DNA of 64,000 nt from Peteryoungia rhizophila (GCF_004912145.1 NZ_STGT01000002.1:310001-374000); one strand, 5' to 3'; positions 54,615 through 63,606 are shown, numbered from the stretch's first letter. The notes: a model not told the origin generated them from the sequence alone. Made by a program: numbers and translations.

Positions 54615-55787
54615 ATGGCGATCGAAGCAAGCAAATCGGGCGAGCGGACACCGAAGATCCGGCTGGGCATGGTCGGCGGCGGGGCCGGTGCGTTTATCGG
54701 CGCGGTGCATCGCATGGCGGCACGGCTCGACGACCAGTATGATCTCGTCGCCGGTGCGCTGTCCTCGACGCCGGAGAAGTCGCTGGCATCGGGTCGCGAA
54801 TTGGGCCTCGATCCGGAGCGATGCTACGGCTCCTACGAAGAGATGGCCGAGAAGGAAGCGGCCCGTCCCGATGGTATCGAGGCTGTCTCGATTGTCACGC
54901 CGAACCATGTGCATTTCCCGGCAGCAAAAGCTTTTCTGGAGCGCGGCATCCATGTGATCTGCGACAAGCCGCTGACCTCCAACCTGGAAGATGCCAAGGC
55001 GCTGAAGGCCGTTGCCGACAAGGCGAAGGCGCTGTTCATCCTGACGCACAATTACACCGGCTATCCGATGGTGCGGCATGCGCGCGAACTGGTGCGCTCC
55101 GGCGAACTCGGTGATCTCCGGCTGGTGCAGATGGAATATCCGCAGGATTGGCTGGCCGAGCCGATCGAGCAGACCGGCCAGAAACAGGCCGCCTGGCGCA
55201 CCGATCCGAAGCAGTCGGGTGCGGGCGGCTCGACCGGCGACATCGGTACGCATGCCTACAACCTTGGCTCGTTCATCTCCGGCCTAGAGCTCGATGAGCT
55301 GGCAGCCGACGTCCATACCTTCGTCGAAGGGCGCCGTCTCGACGACAACGCGCATGTGATGCTGCGCTTCAAGGGCGGCGCCAAGGGCCTCTTGTGGTGC
55401 AGCCAGGTGGCGACCGGCAACGAGAATGGGTTGAAGGTCCGCATCTATGGCACCAAGGCCGGGATCGAATGGACGCAGGCCGATCCGAACTATCTGTGGT
55501 TTACCCGGCTTGGCGAGCCGAAGCAGCTGATCACCCGTGGTGGTGCCGGGGCGAATGCCGCAGCTGGCCGGGTGACCCGCATCCCGTCCGGCCATCCGGA
55601 AGGCTATCTCGAAGCCTTTGCCACGATCTATACGGAAGCGGCTCACGCTATCAATGCAGCGAAGGCCGGGACAGCGGTCGATGCGGCCGTGGTTTATCCG
55701 ACGGTGGATGACGGCGTGAAGGGTGTGGCTTTCGTCACGGCTTGTATCGAGTCGGGCAAGAAGAATGGCGGATGGGTGAAGGTGTAA
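54615..55787 (+). CDS. Gfo/Idh/MocA-family sugar dehydrogenase
   Basis: A 390-residue NAD(P)-dependent oxidoreductase. The Rossmann motif lies in RLGMVGGGAGAFIGAVHR (residues about 17-35). The nicotinamide lysine is in ICDKPLTSN, with D in place of the common E before KP. The second domain has GGSTGDIGTHAYNLGSF with the catalytic Asp and His. Members oxidise sugars or inositols, often at C3, and work with TIM-barrel partners such as the one upstream. ATG 54615 has AAGGAG eight bases upstream; an in-frame ATG at 54522 would add 31 residues. Together with the ABC system and GH1 enzyme it suggests a glycoside or rare-sugar pathway. Confidence 0.92.
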   Translation: MAIEASKSGERTPKIRLGMVGGGAGAFIGAVHRMAARLDDQYDLVAGALSSTPEKSLASGRELGLDPERCYGSYEEMAEKEAARPDGIEAVSIVTPNHVHFPAAKAFLERGIHVICDKPLTSNLEDAKALKAVADKAKALFILTHNYTGYPMVRHARELVRSGELGDLRLVQMEYPQDWLAEPIEQTGQKQAAWRTDPKQSGAGGSTGDIGTHAYNLGSFISGLELDELAADVHTFVEGRRLDDNAHVMLRFKGGAKGLLWCSQVATGNENGLKVRIYGTKAGIEWTQADPNYLWFTRLGEPKQLITRGGAGANAAAGRVTRIPSGHPEGYLEAFATIYTEAAHAINAAKAGTAVDAAVVYPTVDDGVKGVAFVTACIESGKKNGGWVKV

Positions 55788-55791
55788 GGTT

Positions 55792-56136
55792 CACCTCCCC
55801 CTTGAGGGGGAGGTCGCCGCGAAGCGGCGGGTGGGGGTGAGCCTGTAAACTTGCCCCTCACCCTACCCTCTCCCCGCAGGCGGGGAGAGGGAGGAATGTG
55901 TGTCCGGCGGCGAGGCCTTCTCCCCGCTCGCGGGGAGAAGGTGCCCGCCCTTCGACAGGTTCAGGAGGCGGATGAGGGGCATGGTTTCATGAGCCATGCA
56001 GATGCTTCGTTGATCCGCCCCCTCAACCTGCCTCCGCTGTACATGGCGATCCTCTTCACGATGGGAGAGGCGGTCACGCGGGCGGTCACCCCACCCCGGA
56101 GCTTCGCTCCGCCCCTCTCCCTCACGGGCAGGGTGT
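55792..56136. repeat. Composite of extragenic palindromic elements
   Basis: About 345 bp packed with inverted repeats. CACCTCCCCCTTGAGGGGGAGGT-type stem at the left (core described), then CCCTCACCCTACCCTC, two stems built on CTCTCCCCGC / GCGGGGAGAG and CTTCTCCCCGC / GCGGGGAGAAG, and a right end CACCCCACCCCGGAGCTTC with GCCCCTCTCCCTCAC. It looks like two or three elements inserted next to or into each other between the dehydrogenase and beta-glucosidase genes. No coding frame is supported. Confidence 0.75.
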
Positions 56137-56141
56137 GAAAG

Positions 56142-56155
56142 CTGCAACGTTGCAG
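56142..56155. promoter_or_regulatory. 14-bp perfect palindrome upstream of the beta-glucosidase gene
   Basis: CTGCAACGTTGCAG with the central CG typical of LacI-family operators, 103 bp before the start codon and right after the repeat elements. Followed by a T-run. Confidence 0.5.
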
Positions 56156-56258
56156 TTTTTTGTTCCCGATGTCTTCACCGCGTCGTTCGATTGCTCTAAA
56201 CCGCTTCCGACTGACCAGCGGCGGCCCTTCCGCCTCGACCCGACGAAGGACATTTCCC

Positions 56259-57632
56259 ATGATCGATCCCAAGGCTCTCGCCTCGCGTTTTCCCGGTGAC
56301 TTCCTGTTCGGTGTGGCGACCGCCTCCTTCCAGATCGAAGGGGCGTCGAAGGCCGACGGGCGCAAGCCCTCGATCTGGGATGCGTTTTCCAACATGCCGG
56401 GCCGGGTCTTCGGGCGGCATAATGGCGATGTCGCCTGCGATCATTACAATCGCTGGGAAAGCGATCTCGACCTCATCAAGGACATGGGCGTCACCGGCTA
56501 TCGCTTCTCGATCGCCTGGCCGCGCGTCATTCCCGAGGGTACCGGGCCGATCAACGAGAAGGGGCTCGATTTCTACGACAACCTCGTCGATGGCTTGAAG
56601 GCGCGCGGGATCAAGGCCTATGCGACGCTCTATCATTGGGATCTGCCGCTTGCCTTGATGGGCGAGGGTGGCTGGACGGCGCGGTCCACGGCGCAGGCCT
56701 TCCAGCGCTACACCAAAGTGGTGATGGAGCGGCTGGGTGATCGTCTCGATGCCGTCGCGACCTTCAACGAGCCCTGGTGCTCGGTCTGGCTCAGCCATCT
56801 CTACGGGGTTCATGCGCCCGGCGAGCGCAACATGGATGCGGCGCTGCATGCACTGCACTACACCAATCTGGCGCATGGACTGTCCGTGCAGGCGATCCGC
56901 GAGATTGCGCCGAACGTGCCGGTCGGGCTGGTCTTGAACGCGCATGAGACGCTGCCGGGTTCGGAGAGCGCTGCAGATCTCGCTGCCGCCGAACGGGCGC
57001 ATCAGTTCCACAATGGCGCCTTCTTTGATCCGGTCTTCAAGGGCGAATATCCGACCGAGCTCCTCTCGGCGCTTGGCCATCGCATGCCGAAGATCGAGGA
57101 GGGTGATCTCGCCATCATCAATCAGCCACTCGACTGGTGGGGGCTGAACTATTACACGCCGATGCGCGTCTCCGACGATCCAACCCCGGGTGCCGAATTC
57201 CCCGCCACGGTGGGTGCACCGCCGGTCTCCAAGGTGAAGACCGATATCGGCTGGGAGGTCTATGCGCCGGCGCTGAAGTCGCTCGTCGAGCGGCTCTATG
57301 CCCGCTACGAACTTCCCCCCTGCCACATCACCGAGAATGGCGCCTGCTACAACATGGAAGTCGAGGGTGGTGAGGTCGATGACCAGCCGCGGCTCGACTA
57401 TTACGCCGAGCATCTCGACAAGGTCGCCGACCTGATCGCCGAGGGCTATCCGATGCAGGGCTATTTCGCCTGGTCGCTGATGGACAATTTCGAATGGGCG
57501 GAAGGCTACAAGATGCGCTTCGGTCTCGTACATGTCGACTATGACACGCAGGTCCGCACCATCAAGAAGAGCGGCAAGTGGTATCGGGATCTGGCGCTCG
57601 AATTTCCGAAGGGCAATGTTTCGGCCGACTGA
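56259..57632 (+). CDS. GH1 family beta-glucosidase
   Basis: A 457-residue retaining glycosidase filling the whole GH1 fold. The acid/base is E171 in TFNEPWCSVW and the nucleophile is E359 in HITENGACYN. FPGDFLFGVATASFQIEG at the N-terminus and WSLMDNFEWAEGYKMRFGLVHVDY near the C-terminus line the sugar-binding subsite. No signal peptide, so it acts in the cytoplasm on imported beta-glucosides or other beta-glycosides. ATG 56259 has AAGGA upstream; the longer frame crosses the operator region and is rejected. It follows the Gfo/Idh gene on the same strand, but with 470 bp of repeats and a palindromic operator between, so it is probably a separate transcript. Confidence 0.95.
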   Translation: MIDPKALASRFPGDFLFGVATASFQIEGASKADGRKPSIWDAFSNMPGRVFGRHNGDVACDHYNRWESDLDLIKDMGVTGYRFSIAWPRVIPEGTGPINEKGLDFYDNLVDGLKARGIKAYATLYHWDLPLALMGEGGWTARSTAQAFQRYTKVVMERLGDRLDAVATFNEPWCSVWLSHLYGVHAPGERNMDAALHALHYTNLAHGLSVQAIREIAPNVPVGLVLNAHETLPGSESAADLAAAERAHQFHNGAFFDPVFKGEYPTELLSALGHRMPKIEEGDLAIINQPLDWWGLNYYTPMRVSDDPTPGAEFPATVGAPPVSKVKTDIGWEVYAPALKSLVERLYARYELPPCHITENGACYNMEVEGGEVDDQPRLDYYAEHLDKVADLIAEGYPMQGYFAWSLMDNFEWAEGYKMRFGLVHVDYDTQVRTIKKSGKWYRDLALEFPKGNVSAD

Positions 57633-57668
57633 AAGGGCGGGGCCTGGTGCCTCGCGCCATTCTCGATC

Positions 57669-58064
57669 TCATCCCAGCTTGATCAACTTGTTGCCGGTAT
57701 CGACCTCGTTACGCCGGTCGAAGTCGGCGCGGGCCGTCTGGATGCGCTCATGATGGGTGAAAACCCAGCCGCCCAGCGCCCGGATCGGCTCGCCGAAGGA
57801 ACGACCGAGGTCGGTCAGCGCATATTCCACCTTGGGCGGTACGGTCGGATGCACCGTGCGCTCGACGATGCCGTCTCGCTCCAGCGCCCGTAACGTCAAT
57901 GTCAGCATGCGCTGGGATATGCCGACTACCGAGCGCTTCAGGTCGGAGAAGCGCTGCGGCCCGTCGCCGAGCATCATGATGACAAGAACCGTCCATTTGT
58001 CACCTAATCTGGCGAGCATTTCGCTGACGGTCTGACATTTGGACGGGTCGTAGTTGTCGCACAT
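57669..58064 (-). CDS. HxlR-family transcriptional regulator
   Basis: A 131-residue winged-helix regulator of the HxlR type (LGDKWTVLVIMMLGDGPQRFSDLKR, SQRMLTLTLRALERDGIVER, VEYALTDLGRS). Cysteines at positions 2 and 10 (MCDNYDPSKC) fit members such as YodB and QorR, in which an N-terminal cysteine senses quinones or electrophiles. It is divergent from a nitroreductase-type gene, the common pairing. Inverted GTAACC/GGTTAC and CTGGTATCA/TGATACCAG sequences lie in the 160-bp gap. Confidence 0.93.
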   Translation of the reverse strand: MCDNYDPSKCQTVSEMLARLGDKWTVLVIMMLGDGPQRFSDLKRSVVGISQRMLTLTLRALERDGIVERTVHPTVPPKVEYALTDLGRSFGEPIRALGGWVFTHHERIQTARADFDRRNEVDTGNKLIKLG

Positions 58065-58088
58065 GGCGGGTCCTATCGTTCACTCGGT

Positions 58089-58167
58089 GTAACCTGGTAT
58101 CAAAAATGTGCCTTCTTGCACAAAATATCCGGTTACATATCTAGGCCTGGTTACGAATTGATACCAG
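58089..58167. promoter_or_regulatory. HxlR-nitroreductase divergent control region
   Basis: GTAACC (58089-58094) is repeated inversely as GGTTAC at 58131-58136 and 58149-58154. CTGGTATCA (58094-58102) is repeated inversely as TGATACCAG (58159-58167). A plus-strand promoter TTGCAC (58116-58121), 16 bp, TATCTA (58138-58143) lies between them. Confidence 0.5.
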
Positions 58168-58225
58168 ACCCTGCTGGTCCTGCCAACTCCAAAGGCGCCG
58201 CACGGGTCCAACCAGGATCGACACC

Positions 58226-58864
58226 ATGTCCGCACTCATCGAAAAGCTGAACTGGCGCTACGCCACCAAAAAAATGGACCCGGCCAAGACCGTCTCCGAA
58301 GACAAGGTCGAGCGCATTCTCGAAGCGGCGCGGCTTGCTCCGACCTCCAGTGGCCTGCAGCCCTTCGAAGTCATCGTGGTCACCAACAAGGATGTGCGCG
58401 CCAAGATCCAGGAAATCGCCTGGAACCAGGCCCAGGTCACCGAGGCATCGCATCTTCTCGTCTTCGCCGCCTGGGACAATTACACGGTCGAGCGCATCAA
58501 TCACATGTTCGACCTCACCAACGAAGAACGCGGCTTCACCAACGAGGGTTTCGAGAACTATCGCCAGATGCTGCTCGGCATGTATCCGGGGCGCGAGGCC
58601 GATACCAATTTCGAACATGCTGCCCGTCAGGCCTATATCGGCTTCGGCATGGCCGTCGCTGCGGCTGCATTCGAGGGTGTCGACACAACGCCGATGGAAG
58701 GCTTCGATGCTGCGAAGCTCGACGAGATTCTCGGCCTTCGGGAAAAGGGCCTCCGTTCGGTCACCCTTCTGCCGATCGGCTACCGCGCCGCCGAAGGCGA
58801 CTGGCTTGCTGGCCTAAAGAAGGTGCGGCGCCCGAAAGACCAGTTCGTTTCGGTCGTCGCCTGA
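58226..58864 (+). CDS. NAD(P)H-dependent nitroreductase-family oxidoreductase
   Basis: A 212-residue FMN-dependent enzyme of the nitroreductase fold (NfsB-like). The N-terminal FMN-binding region is NWRYATKKMDP, and RLAPTSSGLQPFEVIVV and VTLLPIGYRAAEGDWLAGLKKVR are typical. It reduces quinones, nitro compounds or similar electrophiles in the cytoplasm and would be induced through the divergent HxlR regulator when the cell meets them. Single-gene unit ended by a hairpin at 58908-58925. Confidence 0.93.
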   Translation: MSALIEKLNWRYATKKMDPAKTVSEDKVERILEAARLAPTSSGLQPFEVIVVTNKDVRAKIQEIAWNQAQVTEASHLLVFAAWDNYTVERINHMFDLTNEERGFTNEGFENYRQMLLGMYPGREADTNFEHAARQAYIGFGMAVAAAAFEGVDTTPMEGFDAAKLDEILGLREKGLRSVTLLPIGYRAAEGDWLAGLKKVRRPKDQFVSVVA

Positions 58865-58907
58865 CCAAGAACGATCCAGTGTCGGCACCTCCAGGCCGGC
58901 CGTGAGG

Positions 58908-58932
58908 GCTCCGGGCAACCGGGGCTTCTTTC
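58908..58932 (+). terminator. Terminator after the nitroreductase gene
   Basis: A 7-bp G+C-rich stem (one G-T pair) with a GCAA tetraloop followed by TTCTTTC, 44 bp after the stop. Confidence 0.6.
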
Positions 58933-59042
58933 GATTGGAGCCATTTAAGTATACTCTGATTGATCGTTATTCGGCATGTCGTTCAACATGTTAAGTCAAA
59001 TTGAACACATTGTGCCGCAAGGTGGGGTTTCAGCCTTGGGTA

Positions 59043-61283
59043 ATGTGCATGCGGCTTCACCATTTGGACAAACGGCTACGGCCTCTCGCGACCCGCCGGG
59101 TGGCAGTCGCCGCGTTGCTCGTAGTGTTCGCGACCATGGCGATGATGGTCGCCTCCATCGTGATGTCTGCCCTCGACCGTGTCGCGACCTATGCCAATCA
59201 TCTAGACGAGGAACGGTCGCGCGAGACGCTTGTCGGCGCCATCCAGACATTCGAGCACCAGCTGGGCGCGACGCTGCTCGATTACACTGCCTGGGACGAT
59301 GCTGCCGTCAATGCCTATGACAACCAGGACATGGCCTGGATGATCAGCAATTTCGGCGACATGACCTTCGACAGTGACCTTTTCGACGTCGCAATCGTGC
59401 TGGATGCACAAGGCCGTCCGATGATGGCCTATGCCGACGGCCAGCCGATCGACGGGGGCGCCGAGGGATATCTGACGCCGACACTCATGGGGCTCTTCGA
59501 GAGCGTGCGTTCCGGTACGAGTGGGCTCGTCCCACAGGCGCTCGGCTTCGTCAGGACCGAGAAGGGGATCGGCTCCGCCGGTGTTGCGCTCATCCGACCG
59601 AAATCCGGAGATATCGGCCAGCCGCCGGAGAAATTCGTTTATCTCTCCTTCATCCGGCATCTCTCGCCCTCGACCGTGAAGCGGATCTCGGAGGCCTATG
59701 TGCTTCCCGGCCTCAATCTCATTCCGCCATCGTCTAACAAGACATCCGTCACGATCTCCGCTCCGTCCGGCGAGCCCGTCGCCTCGCTTGCCTGGACCCC
59801 GCGTGCACCGGGTGACCAGAGCCGCGAGCAAGTCAAGCCGTTGATCACCGCGGCGCTCGTGATCATCGTCATCTACTGCCTTTTGCTCGTGGTCATCGGA
59901 AATGCCGAGATGCGGCGCGTGCGGGCAGATGAGGCCGATGCCGTCAAGCTTGCCCAAACCGATCGGCTGAGCGGGCTTCTCAATCGCGCGGGTCTCAATC
60001 AATTGCTTGAAGACGAAGTGCAGCGCGGCCGTGATGCGGGTGAAGATGTCGTCCTGCTTTATCTCGACCTCGACGGCTTCAAGGAAGTCAACGATGCCTA
60101 TGGCCATGCGACGGGGGATCGACTGATCCGCGCGGTTGCCGCAGGTCTGTCGGTGCTGGTCGGTGAAAATGCCGGGCTTGCCCGCATCGGCGGCGATGAG
60201 TTCGGCATCGTTCTGACCGGCAAGGAGGCCCAATCGCGCGCATCCAAGCTCGCGGAGTCGATCCTCGCCTTCTTCGACGAGCCCGTGCTTCTCGGAGAGC
60301 GGACTGTCGTTGTGGGCTGTAGCATCGGCATCTGCGTCTCCGAAGGCGGGATCGTCGACGGTGGCGAGCTGACGCGTCGCGCCGACATGGCGATGTATTC
60401 CTCCAAGGATGGCGGGCGGGGTCGATCGACGGTCTATGACCCGCGCATGGACGAGGAGCGGGAGACCCGCAACCAGATGGAAATCGATCTGCGCGGGGCG
60501 ATCGCCCGCGGCGAGATCGAGGTCGTCTACCAACCCGTCGTCGATGCGAAGACCTTTTCGCTTGTCAGTGTCGAGGCGCTGGCGCGTTGGAACCGCAAGG
60601 GACATGGCGCCGTCTCGCCAGATGTCTTCATCCCGATCGCGGAAACGAGCGGCTTGATTGATCAACTCGGCCTCTGCGTCCTGCGGCGGTCGTTGCAACA
60701 GCTGGCGCACTGGCCCGATCTGAAGCTCTCGGTCAATGTCTCTCCGGGGCAGTTCCGGGATCCTTCCTTTGTCGATCACGTCGCGTGCGTGTTCGACGAG
60801 GCCGATATCGAACCCGGCCGCGTCGTGCTGGAGATGACGGAAACCTATTTCATCCAAAGCCCGGATCGCGCACGGCTCGCGATGGAGAGGCTAAGGGCGC
60901 TCGGGCTGCGCATTGCGCTCGACGATTTCGGCGCCGGATTCTCCAGCGTCGGTTATCTGCGGCAGTTCGGGTTCGATCGGATGAAAATCGACCGGTCGCT
61001 CGTCCAGTCCTTGGATCGCGGGCACCGCGCGGTCGAAATGCTGCAGGCGACGGTTGCACTCGCGCGGTCACTCGGCATTCCGGTCACTGCTGAAGGCGTC
61101 GAGACCGAACAGCAGGCCGTCATCCTCAGGCTGGCCGGCTGCGACCAGTTGCAGGGCTATCTCTTCGGCCGCCCGCAATCGCCTGAAGAGATCGCTTCGT
61201 TAATGCTGCGGCCGATGGAATTGCGGGCCAAAGCCGCCGAGCTCGCCTTCGCCGGCAGCCGCGACGGCGCGATGCTGGTCTGA
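59043..61283 (+). CDS. Membrane sensor with CHASE4, GGDEF and EAL domains (c-di-GMP turnover)
   Basis: A 746-residue protein. Helix one is at about residues 20-40, a periplasmic CHASE4 sensor domain spans about 45-260 (HQLGATLLDYTAWDDAAVNAY is typical), and helix two is at about 268-288. The GGDEF domain has an intact GGDEF at 383-387 and EAL an intact EAL at 511-513. Key EAL residues are visible in SVNVSPGQF, LEMTETYF, ALDDFGAGFSS, MKIDRSLV and TAEGVETEQQ. The RxxD product-inhibition site before GGDEF is missing. Both diguanylate cyclase and phosphodiesterase activity are possible. ATG 59043 is used; TTG 59001 or ATG 59049 are alternatives. Confidence 0.93.
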   Translation: MCMRLHHLDKRLRPLATRRVAVAALLVVFATMAMMVASIVMSALDRVATYANHLDEERSRETLVGAIQTFEHQLGATLLDYTAWDDAAVNAYDNQDMAWMISNFGDMTFDSDLFDVAIVLDAQGRPMMAYADGQPIDGGAEGYLTPTLMGLFESVRSGTSGLVPQALGFVRTEKGIGSAGVALIRPKSGDIGQPPEKFVYLSFIRHLSPSTVKRISEAYVLPGLNLIPPSSNKTSVTISAPSGEPVASLAWTPRAPGDQSREQVKPLITAALVIIVIYCLLLVVIGNAEMRRVRADEADAVKLAQTDRLSGLLNRAGLNQLLEDEVQRGRDAGEDVVLLYLDLDGFKEVNDAYGHATGDRLIRAVAAGLSVLVGENAGLARIGGDEFGIVLTGKEAQSRASKLAESILAFFDEPVLLGERTVVVGCSIGICVSEGGIVDGGELTRRADMAMYSSKDGGRGRSTVYDPRMDEERETRNQMEIDLRGAIARGEIEVVYQPVVDAKTFSLVSVEALARWNRKGHGAVSPDVFIPIAETSGLIDQLGLCVLRRSLQQLAHWPDLKLSVNVSPGQFRDPSFVDHVACVFDEADIEPGRVVLEMTETYFIQSPDRARLAMERLRALGLRIALDDFGAGFSSVGYLRQFGFDRMKIDRSLVQSLDRGHRAVEMLQATVALARSLGIPVTAEGVETEQQAVILRLAGCDQLQGYLFGRPQSPEEIASLMLRPMELRAKAAELAFAGSRDGAMLV

Positions 61284-61353
61284 CATAACAAGTGGACCTT
61301 CGGGAACCCAAGACGGGGCTCGACCCTTCTCCTTCTAGAAAAGGAGACGTCCG

Positions 61354-61602
61354 ATGTTTACCACCGATACCTGGATCACCATCGTCTGCAGCATGATGAT
61401 CAATGCCGTGATCTTCGGCGTGGGCGCTGTTTTCGTCCTGTCGATTCCGGCACTGGCTGCCGAGGCGAAGATCCTGCTGCCCTTCGTCGTCGTCGCTGCT
61501 TTCACTGCGTCGCCCTTCTTCGCCCTTGCCGTTGCGCGGCGCATGCGCCTCCGCAACTGGAGCCGTAGCGACTGGAAACGCGGTGACGTGATTTCGGGGT
61601 GA
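61354..61602 (+). CDS. Small membrane protein, unknown function
   Basis: An 82-residue protein with two hydrophobic helices, about residues 8-32 and 40-62, and a basic C-terminus (RRMRLRNWSRSDWKRG) that would face the cytoplasm. No family is recognised beyond a resemblance to short uncharacterised rhizobial membrane proteins. AAGGAG eight bases before the ATG is a near-ideal ribosome site, which supports expression. It lies 70 bp after the CHASE4-GGDEF-EAL gene on the same strand, so it could be a partner of that sensor. Confidence 0.72.
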   Translation: MFTTDTWITIVCSMMINAVIFGVGAVFVLSIPALAAEAKILLPFVVVAAFTASPFFALAVARRMRLRNWSRSDWKRGDVISG

Positions 61603-61630
61603 TCAGTCTTTCAGCGCATGACGGCGGCGG

Positions 61631-62575
61631 TCAGCTGCCGATGTGCCGTACGCCGCGTTTCCTGGCGAGCGCAATCTGTAGCTGGCGCTGGCGATAGCGG
61701 TCGCGGTCGGCCTCGGTGCGGCTTCCGTAGCAATGGCTGCAGGAAACACCTTCCTCGTAATGGGGATGGGTGAGTTCCTCGGCCGTGATCGGATTACGGC
61801 AGGCGTGGCAGAGCTTGTGATTGCCCTCCTTCAGGCCATGGGTCACCGACACGCGCTCGTCGAAAACGAAGCAGGCGCCATCCCATAGGCTTTCCTCTTC
61901 CGGCACTTCTTCCAGATATTTCAGGATGCCGCCCTTGAGGTGATAGACCTCGTCGAAACCCTGTTGCTTCATGAAGGCGGTCGCCTTCTCGCAGCGGATG
62001 CCGCCGGTGCAATACATGGCGATCTTCGGCTTGTTGTGCAGGCCGGGATTGTTCTTCACCCAGTCGGGAAACTCGCGAAACGTCTTGGTGTTCGGGTCGA
62101 CGGCGCCACGGAAGATGCCGATCGCCGTCTCGTAATCGTTTCGGGTGTCGATGACGATCGTATCGGGGTCCGCGATCAGCTCGTTCCAGTCTTTCGGGGC
62201 GACATAGGTGCCGACGATCTCGTTGGGGTCGATATCCTCGACGCCCATGGTCACGATTTCCTTCTTCAGCCGCACCTTCATGCGCAGGAACGGCATCTTG
62301 GATGCACGGCTTTCCTTGTGCTGCAGCGCCTTGAATTCGGGCTGGCTGCGGAGGAAGGCCAGAACCTTTGCGATCCCGGCGTCGGTGCCGGCAATCGTGC
62401 CGTTGATGCCCTCATGAGCGATGAGCAGCGTGCCCTTGACCCCTTCTGCCTTGCAGAGCGCCTCAAGCGGCTCCTGGAAGCTCTCGAAACGCGGAAACTT
62501 GGCAAAGTGATAGAGGGCGGCGACGCAAAAGGCGCCGCTTGTCTCGGGGCGGGGGGCTGTCGTGTGTTCTGTCAT
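61631..62575 (-). CDS. trhO: tRNA uridine(34) hydroxylase TrhO (rhodanese-like)
   Basis: A 314-residue protein of the former UPF0176 family, which uses oxygen or prephenate-independent chemistry to make 5-hydroxyuridine at tRNA position 34. An N-terminal ferredoxin-like domain (residues about 15-100, [14 protein letters not shown]) is followed by a rhodanese domain with active cysteine in [14 protein letters not shown]-terminal cysteine cluster follows (LCHACRNPI and CSHCYGSR), probably binding zinc. ATG 62575 is the family start; the longer open frame upstream overlaps the CHAD gene in another frame and is rejected. Single gene, 122 bp from the CHAD gene end. Confidence 0.94.
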   Translation of the reverse strand: MTEHTTAPRPETSGAFCVAALYHFAKFPRFESFQEPLEALCKAEGVKGTLLIAHEGINGTIAGTDAGIAKVLAFLRSQPEFKALQHKESRASKMPFLRMKVRLKKEIVTMGVEDIDPNEIVGTYVAPKDWNELIADPDTIVIDTRNDYETAIGIFRGAVDPNTKTFREFPDWVKNNPGLHNKPKIAMYCTGGIRCEKATAFMKQQGFDEVYHLKGGILKYLEEVPEEESLWDGACFVFDERVSVTHGLKEGNHKLCHACRNPITAEELTHPHYEEGVSCSHCYGSRTEADRDRYRQRQLQIALARKRGVRHIGS

Positions 62576-62697
62576 GGCCTGCGAAATACCGCCTCGGCCC
62601 CTGCGGTGCAACGGATTTCCGCTATTTGGGTCAAGTTTGAAAATCGTCAAGTGAGGTGAGGGTTGTGGGTGATGGCTGGCATGAATCGGTCGGGCAT

Positions 62698-63606
62698 CTA
62701 GGTCGCCGCTCGCATCCACAATGCCTCGACGATGCCGGCCTCGTGTTTCGCGGGGTCGGCGAAAACCCGGTCGGCGAGATCCAGGGCCTCGCGGCGCAGA
62801 TCCATCTGGCGGCGGATGATGATGGCGAGAAGGAAGGACTGGCCTTCGCCATCGCCGAAGGTCTCGGGTTCGTGGTCGAGCAGGGTGGTAAGCACGGTGA
62901 GGTCGTGCTCGTGGCCAAGCAGATCGACCAGGGTCTTCGCTTCGGTGCGCTTTGCGCCAAAGGCGCTCGGCCAAAGGTCGCGCAAGAGCGAGAGGTTCAT
63001 CCAATAGGCCTGGGCGGCCTTGCGAAGGTCGTGGAAGGCCTCGCCATGGCTTTCGCCCTTGCAGGTTTCGAGCGCCTCATGGGCCTCGTCGAGGCCCTTG
63101 CGCCAGCCTTTGGCCATGAGGCGGGCGGCGTGACCCGTCTTGGATGGGAGAGAGAGACTTTCGAGCGCCTTGATCGCGGCACGGCATTCTGCGACCACCG
63201 TAGCGACCTTGGTCTCGAGATCGCTTTCGGTCTCGGCGATTTCGTCGCGGCGCAGGGCCAGAACTTCGCGGGCTGCAGCGAGCGTCTCGGCCTCGTCGTC
63301 GGTCAGGGCATGGACTGAGAGATGTTCGACCGTTTCGATCAAGGCCGTGGCGTCGCGGATGCGCGACAGGCTGCGGCCGGCATCGCGCAGTCGCGCATTC
63401 TCCGCACGACGGAACGGCTTGTCGCCACTCGCGATCAGCCGATAAAGATTGCGCAGGCGCTTGAATTTCTTGCGGGCCGCGTGGATTGCCTCGTGCAGGC
63501 CTTCCGGTTGCGCCTCCAGCGTCTCGATCGCCTTTTCCAGTTCCCGACGCGCAACGGTTTGCACCTCGGCGAGAAGCGGGCGGTCCGGCCTAATGCGATA
63601 TGGCAT
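62698..63606 (-). CDS. CHAD domain-containing protein
   Basis: A 302-residue all-helical protein matching the CHAD domain. Conserved histidines lie in [20 protein letters not shown] and [20 protein letters not shown], each followed by basic residues, plus [15 protein letters not shown] domains bind polyphosphate and often localise to polyphosphate granules. It overlaps the upstream CYTH gene by 17 bp, so the two are translationally coupled. In many bacteria CYTH and CHAD are fused in one protein; here they are separate neighbours. Confidence 0.93.
   Translation of the reverse strand: MPYRIRPDRPLLAEVQTVARRELEKAIETLEAQPEGLHEAIHAARKKFKRLRNLYRLIASGDKPFRRAENARLRDAGRSLSRIRDATALIETVEHLSVHALTDDEAETLAAAREVLALRRDEIAETESDLETKVATVVAECRAAIKALESLSLPSKTGHAARLMAKGWRKGLDEAHEALETCKGESHGEAFHDLRKAAQAYWMNLSLLRDLWPSAFGAKRTEAKTLVDLLGHEHDLTVLTTLLDHEPETFGDGEGQSFLLAIIIRRQMDLRREALDLADRVFADPAKHEAGIVEALWMRAAT

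Noticed and set aside
59202..60857. Open minus-strand frame of about 551 codons opposite the GGDEF-EAL gene
   Set aside because: Shadow of codon bias; the sense strand has intact catalytic motifs.
62576..63004. N-terminal extension of TrhO to 63004
   Set aside because: The extension overlaps the CHAD gene in a different frame and is R/P/H-rich; the family begins at ATG 62575.
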